64,000 nt of DNA from Lepidurus packardi (lineage: Eukaryota; Arthropoda; Branchiopoda; Notostraca; Triopsidae). This document shows, in pieces, positions 33,024 to 43,900 of this stretch (positions are counted from its first letter, which is position 1; every line of letters starts with the position of its first letter). The position numbers and the translations under genes are program-made. The stretch is taken from the NCBI GenBank assembly GCA_023053545.1, contig JAKZAN010000046.1, positions 492,669 through 556,668 on the forward strand, written 5' to 3'. A model generated the notes under the pieces. That model was not told the DNA's origin, did no database searches, and saw nothing but the letters and a program-made list of their open reading frames with translations.

Positions 33024-36000
33024 ACAGACGTGCACTTTGATCGGGTCTCTGATCAGGTCTCTAATCGGGTCTCTGATCGGGTCTCTGATCGTGTCTCTAA
33101 TCGAGTCTCTGATCGGGTCTCTGATCGGGTCTCTAATCGGGTCTCTAATCGGGTCTCTGATCGGGTCTCTGATTGGGTCTCTAATCGGGTCTCTAATCGG
33201 GTCTCTAATCGGGTTTCTAAACGGGTCTCTAATCGGTTCTCTGATCGGGTCTCTGATCGGGTCTCTGATCGACTCTCTGATCGGGTCTCTGATCGGGTCT
33301 CTATTCGGGTCTCTAATCGGGTCTCTGATCGGGTTTCTGATCGGGTCTCTAATCGGGTCTCTAATCGGGTCCCTAATTGGGTCTCTGATCGGTTCTCTGA
33401 TCGGGTCTTTAATCGGGTCTTTAATCGGGTCTCTGATCGGGTCTCTGATCGGGTCTCTATTCGGGTCTCTAATCGGGTCTCTGATCTGGTCTCTGATCGG
33501 GTCTCTGATCGGGTCTCTAATCGGGTCTCTAATCGGGTCTCTGATTGGGTCTCTAATCGGGTCACTAATCGGGTCTCTAAACGGGTCTCTAATCGGGTCT
33601 CTGATCGGGTCTCTGATCGGGTCTCTGATCGGGTCTCTAATCGGGTCTCTGATCGGGTCTCTGATCGGGTCTCTAATCGGGTCTCTATTCGGGTCTCTAA
33701 TCGGGTCTCTGATCGGGTCTCTGATCGGGTCTCTAATCGGGTCTCTAATCGGGTCTCTAATCGGGTCTCTGATCGGGTCTCTGATCGGGTCTTTAATCGG
33801 GTCTTTAATCGGGTCTCTGATCGGGTCTCTGATCGGGTCTCTATTCGGGTCTCTAATCGGGTCTCTGATCGGGTCTCTGATCGGGTCTCTAATCGGGTCT
33901 CTAATCGGGTCTCTAATCGGGTCTCTGATCGGGTCTCTGATCGGGTCTTTAATCGGGTCTCTGATCGGGTCTCTGATCGGGTCTCTGATCGGGTCTCTAA
34001 TCGGGTCTCTAATCGGGTCTCTGATCGGGTCTCTAATCGGGTCTCTAATCCGGTCTCTGATCGGGTCTCTAATCGGGTCTCTAATCGGGTCTCTGATCGG
34101 GTCTCTGATTGGGTCTCTAATCGGGTCTCTAATCGGGTCTCTAATCGACGTCTCTAATCGAGGTCTCTGATCGGGTCTCTAATCCGGTCTCTAATCGGGT
34201 CTCTAATCGGGTCTGTGATCGGGTCTCTAATCGGGTCTCTAATCGGGTCTCTGATCGGGTCTCTGATCGGGTCTCTGATCGACTCTCTGATCGGGTCTCT
34301 GATCGGGTCTCTAATCGGGTCTCTAATCGGGTCTCTGATTGGGTCTCTGATCGGGTCTCTAATCGGGTCTCTAATCGGTTCTCTAATCGGGTCTCTGATC
34401 GGGTCTCTGATCGGGTCTCTATTCGGGTCTCTGATCGGTTCTCTAATCGAGGTCTCTGATCGGGTCTCTAATCCGGTCTCTAATCGGGTCTCTGATCGGG
34501 TCTATAATCGGGTTATCAGACGTGCACTTTGACCGGGACTCTAATCGGGGTCTCTAATCGGGTCTCTGATCGGGTCTCTGATCGGGTCTTTAATCGGGTC
34601 TTTAATCGGGTCTCTGATCGGGTCTCTGATCGGGTCTCTATTCGGGTCTCTAATCGGGTCTCTGATCGGGTCTCTGATCGGGTCTCTAATCGGGTCTCTA
34701 ATCGGGTCTCTAATCGGGTCTCTGATCGGGTCTCTGATCGGGTCTTTAATCGGGTCTCTGATCGGGTCTCTGATCGGGTCTCTGATCGGGTCTCTAATCG
34801 GGTCTCTAATCGGGTCTCTGATCGGGTCTCTAATCGGGTCTCTAATCCGGTCTCTGATCGGGTCTCTAATCGGGTCTCTAATCGGGTCTCTGATCGGGTC
34901 TCTGATTGGGTCTCTAATCGGGTCTCTAATCGGGTCTCTAATCGACGTCTCTAATCGAGGTCTCTGATCGGGTCTCTAATCCGGTCTCTAATCGGGTCTC
35001 TAATCGGGTCTGTGATCGGGTCTCTAATCGGGTCTCTAATCGGGTCTCTGATCGGGTCTCTGATCGGGTCTCTGATCGGGTCTCTGATCGGGTCTCTAAT
35101 CGGGTCTCTGATCGGGTCTCTGATCGGGTCTCTAATCGGGTCTCTATTCGGGTCTCTAATCGGGTCTCTGATCGGGTCTCTGATCGGGTCTCTAATCGGG
35201 TCTCTAATCGGGTCTCTAATCGGGTCTCTGATCGGGTCTCTGATCGGGTCTTTAATCGGGTCTTTAATCGGGTCTCTGATCGGGTCTCTGATCGGGTCTC
35301 TATTCGGGTCTCTAATCGGGTCTCTGATCGGGTCTCTGATCGGGTCTCTAATCGGGTCTCTAATCGGGTCTCTAATCGGGTCTCTGATCGGGTCTCTGAT
35401 CGGGTCTTTAATCGGGTCTCTGATCGGGTCTCTGATCGGGTCTCTGATCGGGTCTCTAATCGGGTCTCTAATCGGGTCTCTGATCGGGTCTCTAATCGGG
35501 TCTCTAATCCGGTCTCTGATCGGGTCTCTAATCGGGTCTCTAATCGGGTCTCTGATCGGGTCTCTGATTGGGTCTCTAATCGGGTCTCTAATCGGGTCTC
35601 TAATCGACGTCTCTAATCGAGGTCTCTGATCGGGTCTCTAATCCGGTCTCTAATCGGGTCTCTAATCGGGTCTGTGATCGGGTCTCTAATCGGGTCTCTA
35701 ATCGGGTCTCTGATCGGGTCTCTGATCGGGTCTCTAATCGGGTCTCTGATTGGGTCTCTGATCGTGTCTCTAATCGGGTCTCTAATCGGTTCTCTAATCG
35801 GGTCTCTGATCGGGTCTCTGATCGGGTCTCTATTCGGGTCTCTGATCGGTTCTCTAATCGAGGTCTCTGATCGGGTCTCTAATCCGGTCTCTAATCGGGT
35901 CTCTGATCGGGTCTATAATCGGGTTATCAGACGTGCACTTTGACCGGGACTCTAATCGGGGTCTCTTATCGGGTCTCTAACCGTGTCTCTGATCGGGTCT

Positions 36001-36133
36001 CTGATCGGGTCTCTGATCGGGTCTCTAATCGGGTCTCTGATCGGGTCTCTAATCGGGTCTCTGATCGGGTCTCTTATCGCGTCTCTGATCGGGTCTCTGA
36101 TCGGGTCTCTAATCGGGTTAACAGACGTGCACT

Positions 36134-36185
36134 AATGCGACGCGAACGCGACGTTGGCCGTCTTAAAAAACCAAAAAACAAACAA
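36134..36185 (+). mobile_element. 52-bp LINE 3'-end fragment in spacer, copy 9
   Basis: Same insert between acagacgtgcact at 36121-36133 and 36186-36198. It has the cgaacgcg and ttggccgtc form. Confidence 0.85.
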
Positions 36186-38367
36186 ACAGACGTGCACTTT
36201 GATCGGGTCTCTGATCGGGTCTCTAATCGGGTCTCTGATCGGGTCTCTGATCGGGTCTCTAATCGGGTCTCTAATCGGCTCTCTGATCGGGTCTCTAATC
36301 GGGTCTCTAATCGGGTCTCTAATCGGGTCTCTGATCGAGTCTCTGATCGGGTCTCTAATCGGGTCTCTAATCGGGTCTCTAATCGGGTCTCTGATCGGTT
36401 CTCTGATCGGGTCTTTAATCGGGTCTTTAATCGGGTCTCTGATCGGGTCTCTGATCGGGTCTCTATTCGGGTCTCTAATCGGGTCTCTGATCGGGTCTCT
36501 AATCGGGTCTCTGATCGGGTCTCTTATCGACTCTCTGATCGGGTCTTTAATCGGGTCTCTGATCGGGTCTCTGATCGGGTCTCTATTCGGGTCTCTAATC
36601 GGGTCTCTGATCGGGTCTCTGATCGGGTCTCTAATCGGGTCTCTAATCGGGTCTCTAATCGGGTCTCTGATCGGTTCTCTGATCGGGTCTTTAATCGGGT
36701 CTTTAATCGGGTCTCTGATCGGGTCTCTGATCGGGTCTCTATTCGGGTCTCTAATCGGGTCTCTGATCGGGTCTCTAATCGGGTCTCTGATCGGGTCTCT
36801 TATCGACTCTCTGATCGGGTCTTTAATCGGGTCTCTGATCGGGTCTCTGATCGGGTCTCTATTCGGGTCTCTGATCGGGTCTCTGATCGGGTCTCTAATC
36901 GGGTCTCTAATCGGGTCTCTGATCAGGTCTCTAATAGGGTCTCTAATCGGGTCTCTGATCGGGTCTCTGATCGGGTCTCTAATCGGGTCTCTAATCGGGT
37001 CTCTAATCGGGTCTCTGATCGGGTCTCTGATCGGGTCTTTAATCGGGTCTTTAATCGGGTCTCTGATCGGGTCTCTGATCGGGTCTCTATTCGGGTCTCT
37101 AATCGGGTCTCTGATCGGGTCTCTAATCGGGTCTCTGATCGGGTCTCTTATCGCGTCTCTGATCGGGTCTCTGATTGGGTCTCTAATCGGGTTATCAGAC
37201 GTGCACTTTGATCGGGTCTCTGATCGGGTCTCTAATCGAGTCTCTAATCGCGTCTCTGATCGGGTCTCTGATCGGGTCTCTAATCGAGTCTCTGATTGGG
37301 TCTCTGATCGGGTCTCTAATCGGGTCTGTAATCGGGTCTCTGATCGGGTCTCTGATTGGGTCTCTAATCGGGTCTCTAATCGGGTCTCTAATCGGGTTTC
37401 TAAACGGGTCTCTAATCGGTTCTCTGATCGGGTCTCTGATCGGGTCTCTGATCGGGTCTCTATTCGGGTCTCTAATCGGGTCTCTGATCGGGTCTCTGAT
37501 CGGGTCTCTAATCGGGTCTCTAATCGGGTCTCTAATCGGGTCTCTGATCGGTTCTCTGATCGGGTCTTTAATCGGGTCTTTAATCGGGTCTCTGATCGGG
37601 TCTCTGATCGGGTCTCTATTCGGGTCTCTAATCGGGTCTCTGATCGGGTCTCTAATCGGGTCTCTAATCGGTTCTCTGATCGACTCTCTGATCGGGTCTC
37701 TGATCGGGTCTCTATTCGGGTCTCTAATCGGGTCTCTGATCGGGTCTCTGATCGGGTCTCTAATCGGGTCTCTAATCGGGTCTCTAATCGGGTCTCTGAT
37801 CGGTTCTCTGATCGGGTCTTTAATCGGGTCTTTAATCGGGTCTCTGATCGGGTCTCTGATCGGGTCTCTATTCGGGTCTCTAATCGGGTCTCTGATCGGG
37901 TCTCTAATCGGGTCTCTGATCGGGTCTCTTATCGAATCTCTGATCGGGTCTTTAATCGGGTCTCTGATCGGGTCTCTGATCGGGTCTCTATTCGGGTCTC
38001 TAATCGGGTCTCTGATCGGGTCTCTAATCGGGTCTCTAATCGGGTCTCTGATCGGGTCTCTGATCGGGTCTCTAATCGGGTCTCTAATCGGGTCTCTGAT
38101 CAGGTCTCTAATAGGGTCTCTAATCGGGTCTCTGATCGGGTCTCTGATCGGGTCTCTAATCGGGTCTCTAATCGGGTCTCTAATCGGGTCTCTGATCGGG
38201 TCTCTGATCGGGTCTTTAATCGGGTCTTTAATCGGGTCTCTGATCGGGTCTCTGATCGGGTCTCTATTCGGGTCTCTAATCGGGTCTCTGATCGGGTCTC
38301 TAATCGGGTCTCTGATCGGGTCTCTTATCGCGTCTCTGATCGGGTCTCTGATTGGGTCTCTAATCGG

Positions 38368-40020
38368 GTTATCAGACGTGCACTTTGATCGGGTCTCTGA
38401 TCGAGTCTCTAATCGGGTCTCTGATCGGGTCTCTAATCGGGTCTCTATTCGGGTCTCTAATCGGGTCTCTGATCGGGTCTCTAATCGGGTCTCTAATCGG
38501 GTCTCTGATCGGGTCTCTGATCGGGTCTCTAATCGGGTCTCTAATCGGGTCTCTGATCAGGTCTCTAATAGGGTCTCTAATCGGGTCTCTGATCGGGTCT
38601 CTGATCGGGTCTCTAATCGGGTCTCTAATCGGGTCTCTAATCGGGTCTCTGATCGGGTCTCTGATCGGGTCTTTAATCGGGTCTTTAATCGGGTCTCTGA
38701 TCGGGTCTCTGATCGGGTCTCTATTCGGGTCTCTAATCGGGTCTCTGATCGGGTCTCTAATCGGGTCTCTGATCGGGTCTCTTATCGCGTCTCTGATCGG
38801 GTCTCTGATTGGGTCTCTAATCGGGTTATCAGACGTGCACTTTGATCGGGTCTCTGATCGAGTCTCTAATCGGGTCTCTGATCGGGTCTCTAATCGGGTC
38901 TCTAAACGGGTCTCTGATCGGGTCTCTTATCGACTCTCTGATCGGGTCTTTAATCGGGTCTCTGATCGGTTCTCTGATCGGGTCTTTAATCGGGTCTTTA
39001 ATCGGGTCTCTGATCGGGTCTCTGATCGGGTCTCTATTCGGGTCTCTAATCGGGTCTCTGATCGGGTCTCTAATCGGGTCTCTGATCGGGTCTCTTATCG
39101 AATCTCTGATCGGGTCTTTAATCGGGTCTCTGATCGGGTCTCTGATCGGGTCTCTATTCGGGTCTCTAATCGGGTCTCTGATCGGGTCTCTAATCGGGTC
39201 TCTAATCGGGTCTCTGATCGGGTCTCTGATCGGGTCTCTAATCGGGTCTCTAATCGGGTCTCTGATCAGGTCTCTAATAGGGTCTCTAATCGGGTCTCTG
39301 ATCGGGTCTCTGATCGGGTCTCTAATCGGGTCTCTAATCGGGTCTCTAATCGGGTCTCTGATCGGGTCTCTGATCGGGTCTTTAATCGGGTCTTTAATCG
39401 GGTCTCTGATCGGGTCTCTGATCGGGTCTCTATTCGGGTCTCTAATCGGGTCTCTGATCGGGTCTCTAATCGGGTCTCTGATCGGGTCTCTTATCGCGTC
39501 TCTGATCGGGTCTCTGATTGGGTCTCTAATCGGGTTATCAGACGTGCACTTTGATCGGGTCTCTGATCGAGTCTCTAATCGGGTCTCTGATCGGGTCTCT
39601 AATCGGGTCTCTATTCGGGTCTCTAATCGGGTCTCTGATCGGGTCTCTAATCGGGTCTCTAATCGGGTCTCTGATCGGGTCTCTGATCGGGTCTCTAATC
39701 GGGTCTCTAATCGGGTCTCTGATCAGGTCTCTAATAGGGTCTCTAATCGGGTCTCTGATCGGGTCTCTGATCGGGTCTCTAATCGGGTCTCTAATCGGGT
39801 CTCTAATCGGGTCTCTGATCGGGTCTCTGATCGGGTCTTTAATCGGGTCTTTAATCGGGTCTCTGATCGGGTCTCTGATCGGGTCTCTATTCGGGTCTCT
39901 AATCGGGTCTCTGATCGGGTCTCTAATCGGGTCTCTGATCGGGTCTCTTATCGCGTCTCTGATCGGGTCTCTGATTGGGTCTCTAATCGGGTTATCAGAC
40001 GTGCACTTTGATCGGGTCTC
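38368..40020 (+). repeat. Alternating 457/709-bp (1,166-bp) higher-order repeat
   Basis: Spacers at 38368, 38825, 39534 and 39991 are spaced 457, 709 and 457. The unit starting at 38368 recurs at 39534 and the one at 38825 recurs at 39991, both at an offset of 1,166. Each short unit carries the markers gatcagg, aatAggg, a ctttaatc pair and cttatcgcg in the same order. Confidence 0.88.
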
Positions 40021-40864
40021 TGATCGAGTCTCTAATCGGGTCTCTGATCGGGTCTCTAATCGGGTCTCTAAACGGGTCTCTGATCGGGTCTCTTATCGAC
40101 TCTCTGATCGGGTCTTTAATCGGGTCTCTGATCGGGTCTCTGATCGGGTCTCTAATCGGGTCTCTAATCGGGTCTCTGATCGGGTCTCTGATTGGGTCTC
40201 TAATCGGGTCTCTAATCGGGTCTCTAATCGGGTTTCTAAACGGGTCTCTAATCGGTTCTCTGATCGGGTCTCTGATCGGGTCTCTGATCGGGTCTCTGAT
40301 CGGGTCTCTAATCGGGGCTCTGATCGGGTCTCTTATCGACTCTCTGATCGGGTCTTTAATCGGGTCTCTGATCGGGTCTCTGATCGGGTCTCTATTCGGG
40401 TCTCTAATCGGGTCTCTGATCGGGTCTCTAATCGGGTCTCTAATCGGGTCTCTGATCGGGTCTCTGATCGGGTCTCTAATCGGGTCTCTAATCGGGTCTC
40501 TGATCGGGTCTCTAATCGGGTCTCTAATCGGGTCTCTAATCGGGTCTCTGATCGAGTCTGATCGGGTCTCTAATCGGGTCCCTGATCGGGTTTCTGATCG
40601 GGTCTCTAATCGGGTCTCTAATCGGGTCTCTGATCGAGTCTCTAATCGGGTCTCTAATCGGGTCTCTGATCGGGTCTCTAATCGGGTCTCTAATCGGGTC
40701 TCTGATCGGGTCTCTAATCGGGTCTCTAATCGGGTCTCTGATCGGGTCTCTGATTGGGTCTCAAATCGGGTCTCTAATCGGGTCTCTGATCGGGTCTCTG
40801 ATCGGGTCTCTATTCGGGTCTCTAATCGGGTCTCTGATCGGGTCTCTAATCGGGTCTCTGATCG

Positions 40865-40966
40865 AATTAGAGACCCAATCAGAGACCCGATCAGAGACCC
40901 GATTAGAGACCCGATTAGAGACCCGATCAGAGACCCGATCAGAGACCCGATTAGAGACCCGATTAG
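40865..40966 (-). repeat. Inverted fragment of satellite B at the satellite C boundary
   Basis: Eight to nine monomers appear as the reverse complement (agagacccgatc, agagacccgatt), including one agagacccaatc variant that corresponds to the gattggg marker of the forward array. The forward array stops at 40864, and the inverted block ends at 40966 where satellite C begins with aattaattaagccc. At the fold-back point gggtctctaat and attagagaccc can form an 11-bp stem around a 15-base loop. Confidence 0.93.
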
Positions 40967-43900
40967 AATTAATTAAGCCCGTAATTAATTAATTAAGACC
41001 CTAATTAACGAATTAAGCCCATAATTAATTAATTAAGCCCCTAATTAATTAGTTAAGTCCCTGGTTAAATAATTAAGCCCCAAATTAACGAATTAAGCCC
41101 CTAATTAACGAATTCAGCCCCTAATTAATTAATTAAGACCCTAATTAACGAATTAAACCCCTATTTAATTAATTAAGCCCCTAATTAATTAATTAAGCCC
41201 CTAATTAACGAATTCAGCCCTAATTAATTAAGTAAGCCCCTAATTAATTAACTTAAGCCCCTACTTAATTAATTAAACCCCTAATTAATGAATTTAGCCC
41301 CTAATTAATTAATTAAGTCCCTGATTAATTAACTAAGCTCCTAATTAACGAATTAAGCCCCTAATTAATTAATTAAGCCCCTAATTAATTAATTTAGCCC
41401 CTAATTAATTAATTAAGCCCTAATTAATTAATTAAGCCCCTATTTAACGAATTAAACCCATAATTAATTAATTAAGCCCCTAATTAACGAAATAAGCCCC
41501 TAATTAAGCCCCTAATTAATTAGTTAAGCCACTAATTAATTAATTAATCCCCTTATTAACGAATTAAGCCCCTAGTTAATTAATTAAGCCCGTCACTAAT
41601 TAATTAAGCCCCTAATTAACGAATTAAGCCCCAAATTAACGAATTAACCCCTAACTAATTAACTAAGCCCATAATTAACGAATTAAGCCACTAATTAATT
41701 AAGTAAGCCCCTAATTAAATAATTAAGCCCCTACTTAATTAATTACGCCCTAATTAATTAATTAAGCGCCTAATTAATTAATTAAGCACCTATTTAACGA
41801 ATTAAGCCCCTAATTAATTAATTAAGCACCTATTTAATTAATTTAAGCCCCTGATTAATTAACTAAGCTCCTAATTAACGAATTAAGCCCCTAATTAATT
41901 AATTAAGCCCCTAATTAATTAATTAAGCCCCCAATTAACGAATTAAGCCCCTAATTAAATAATTAAGCCCGTAATTAATTAATTAAGCCCCTAATTAATT
42001 AATTAAGCCCCTAAAAAAATAATTAAGCACCTAATTAATTAACTAAGCCCCTGATTAATTAATTAAGCCCCTGATTAATTAATTAAGCTCCTAATTAACG
42101 AATTCAGCCCCTAATTATTTAAGTTAGCACCTAATTAATTAATTTAAGCCCCCACTTAATTAATTAAGCACCTAATTAATGAATTTAGCCCCTAATTAAT
42201 TAATTAAGCCCCTAATTAATTATCTAAGCCCCCTAATTAACGAATTAAGCCCATAATTAATTAATTAAGCCCCTAATTAATCAGTTAAGCCCCTAGTTAA
42301 ATAATTAAGCCCCAAATTAACCAATAAAGCCCCTAATTAACGAATTAAGCCTCTATTTAATTAATTAAGCCCCTAATTAATTAATTAAGCACCTAATTAA
42401 CGAATTCAGCCCCTAATTAACGAATTCAGCCCCTAATTAATTAAGTAAGCCCCTTATTAATTAACTTAAGCCCCCACTTAATTAATTAAGCCCCTAATTA
42501 ATGAATTTAGCCCCTAATTAACGAATTAAGCCTCTTATTAATTAATTAAGCCCCTAATTAATTAATTAAGTCCTTAATTAATTAATTAAGCCCCTAATTA
42601 ATTAATTAAGCACTAATTAACGAGTTAAGCAAGTAATTATATAATTAAGCACCTATTTGACGAATTAAGCCCCTAATTAATTAATTAAGCCCCTAATTAA
42701 CGAATTAAGCCCCTTATTAACGAATTAAGCCCCTAATTAAGGAATTAAGCCTCATATTAATTAATTAAGCCCCTAATTAATTAATTAAGTCCCTAATTAA
42801 CGAATTAAGCCCCTCATTAATTAATTAAGACCTAATTATTTAATTAACCCATTAATTAATTAATTAAGTCACTAATTAATTAATTAAGCCCCTAATTAAT
42901 TAATTAAGCCCCTAGTTAATTAATTAAGCCCCTAGTTAATAAATTAAGCCCCTAATTAACGAATTAAGCCACTAATTAATTAATTAAGCACCTATTTAAT
43001 GAATTAAGCCCCTAATTAATTAATTAAGCCTATATTTAATTAATTAAGCCCCTAATTAACGAATTAAGCCCCTAATTAATTAATTAAGCAACTATTAAAT
43101 TAATTAAGCGCCTAATTAATTAATTAAGCCCCTAATTAATGAATTAAGCGCCTAATTAATGAATTAAGCCCCTAATTAATTAATTAAGCCCTTAATTAAC
43201 GAAATAAGCCCCTAATTAACGAATTAAGCCCCTTATTAACGAATTAAGCAACTAATTAACGAATTAAGCCTCTTATTAATTAATTAATTCCCTAATTAAT
43301 TAATTAAGCCCCTAATTAATTAATTAAGCACTAATTAACTAATTAAGCAGCTAATTATTTAATTAAGCACCTATTTAACGAATTAAGCCCCTTATTAACG
43401 AATTAAGCCCCTAATTAACGAATTAAGCCCCTTATTAACGAATTAAGCCCCTAATTAAGGAATTAAGCCTCTTATTAATTAATTAAGCCCCTAATTAATT
43501 AATTAAGTCCCTATTTTATTAATTAAGCCCCTAATTAATTAATTAAGCACTAATTAACGAATTAAGCAGCTAATTAATTAATTAAGCACCTATTTAATTA
43601 ATTAAGTCCCTAATTAACGAATTAAGCCCCTAATTAATTAATTAAGCCCCTAATTAACGAATTAAGCCCCTAATTAACGAATTAAGCCCCTAATTAACGA
43701 ATTAAGCCCCTAATTAACGAATTAAGCCCCTAATTAATTAATTAAGACCTAATTATTTAATTAATGAATTAATGAATTTAGCACCTAATTAATGAATTTA
43801 GCCCCTAAGTAATTAATTAAGCATCTAATTAATTAATTAAGCCCCTAATTAATTATCGAAGCCAACTAATAAACGAATTAAGCCCCTAATTAATTAATTA

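Larger units (their letters stand above)
30480..36201 (+). repeat. Higher-order repeats of 1.09, 1.75 and 1.41 kb in the right arm
   Basis: The unit containing the gtctgtgatc marker, the cggttctctaatcgagg marker and the cgggactc-type spacer recurs with spacers at 31674, 32761, 34512 and 35923 (spacing 1087, 1751 and 1411). The 52-bp insert follows 198 bp after the spacer at 32761 and 35923. It is missing after those at 31674 and 34512, where a different block is joined instead. These units correspond to those at 16671, 20429 and 23862 in the left arm. Confidence 0.8.
6618..40012 (+). repeat. Dispersed satellite B spacer, uninterrupted form (27 copies)
   Basis: A non-monomer spacer, gttatcagacgtgcactttg followed by at/ac, punctuates satellite B. 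It starts at 6618, 9248, 10059, 10966, 11718, 12213, 12973, 13409, 14218, 15239, 16671, 17483, 17988, 19009, 20429, 21241, 22238, 23862, 31674, 32761, 34512, 35923, 37191, 38368, 38825, 39534 and 39991. Two main forms exist: one followed by tcgggtctct, and one followed by cgggactctaatc (6618, 16671, 20429, 23862, 31674, 32761, 34512, 35923). These are the empty counterparts of the nine copies that carry the 52-bp insert. The span given covers first to last copy. Confidence 0.9.
30039..40864 (+). repeat. Satellite B, right arm
   Basis: About 10.8 kb of the same 12-bp satellite continues in the same orientation and with the same spacer and marker vocabulary as the left arm. The sequence directly after the LINE (30039-30360) matches what follows the insert copies at 8640, 16947 and 36199. 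This confirms that the LINE simply interrupts a pre-existing array. No gene is seen. Confidence 0.97.

Noticed and set aside
4929-36198. CRISPR-like array: regular repeats with unique-looking spacers
   Set aside because: The 12-bp and 22-bp repeats are contiguous satellite with no unique spacers of constant length, no cas genes are present, and the context is a eukaryotic LINE.
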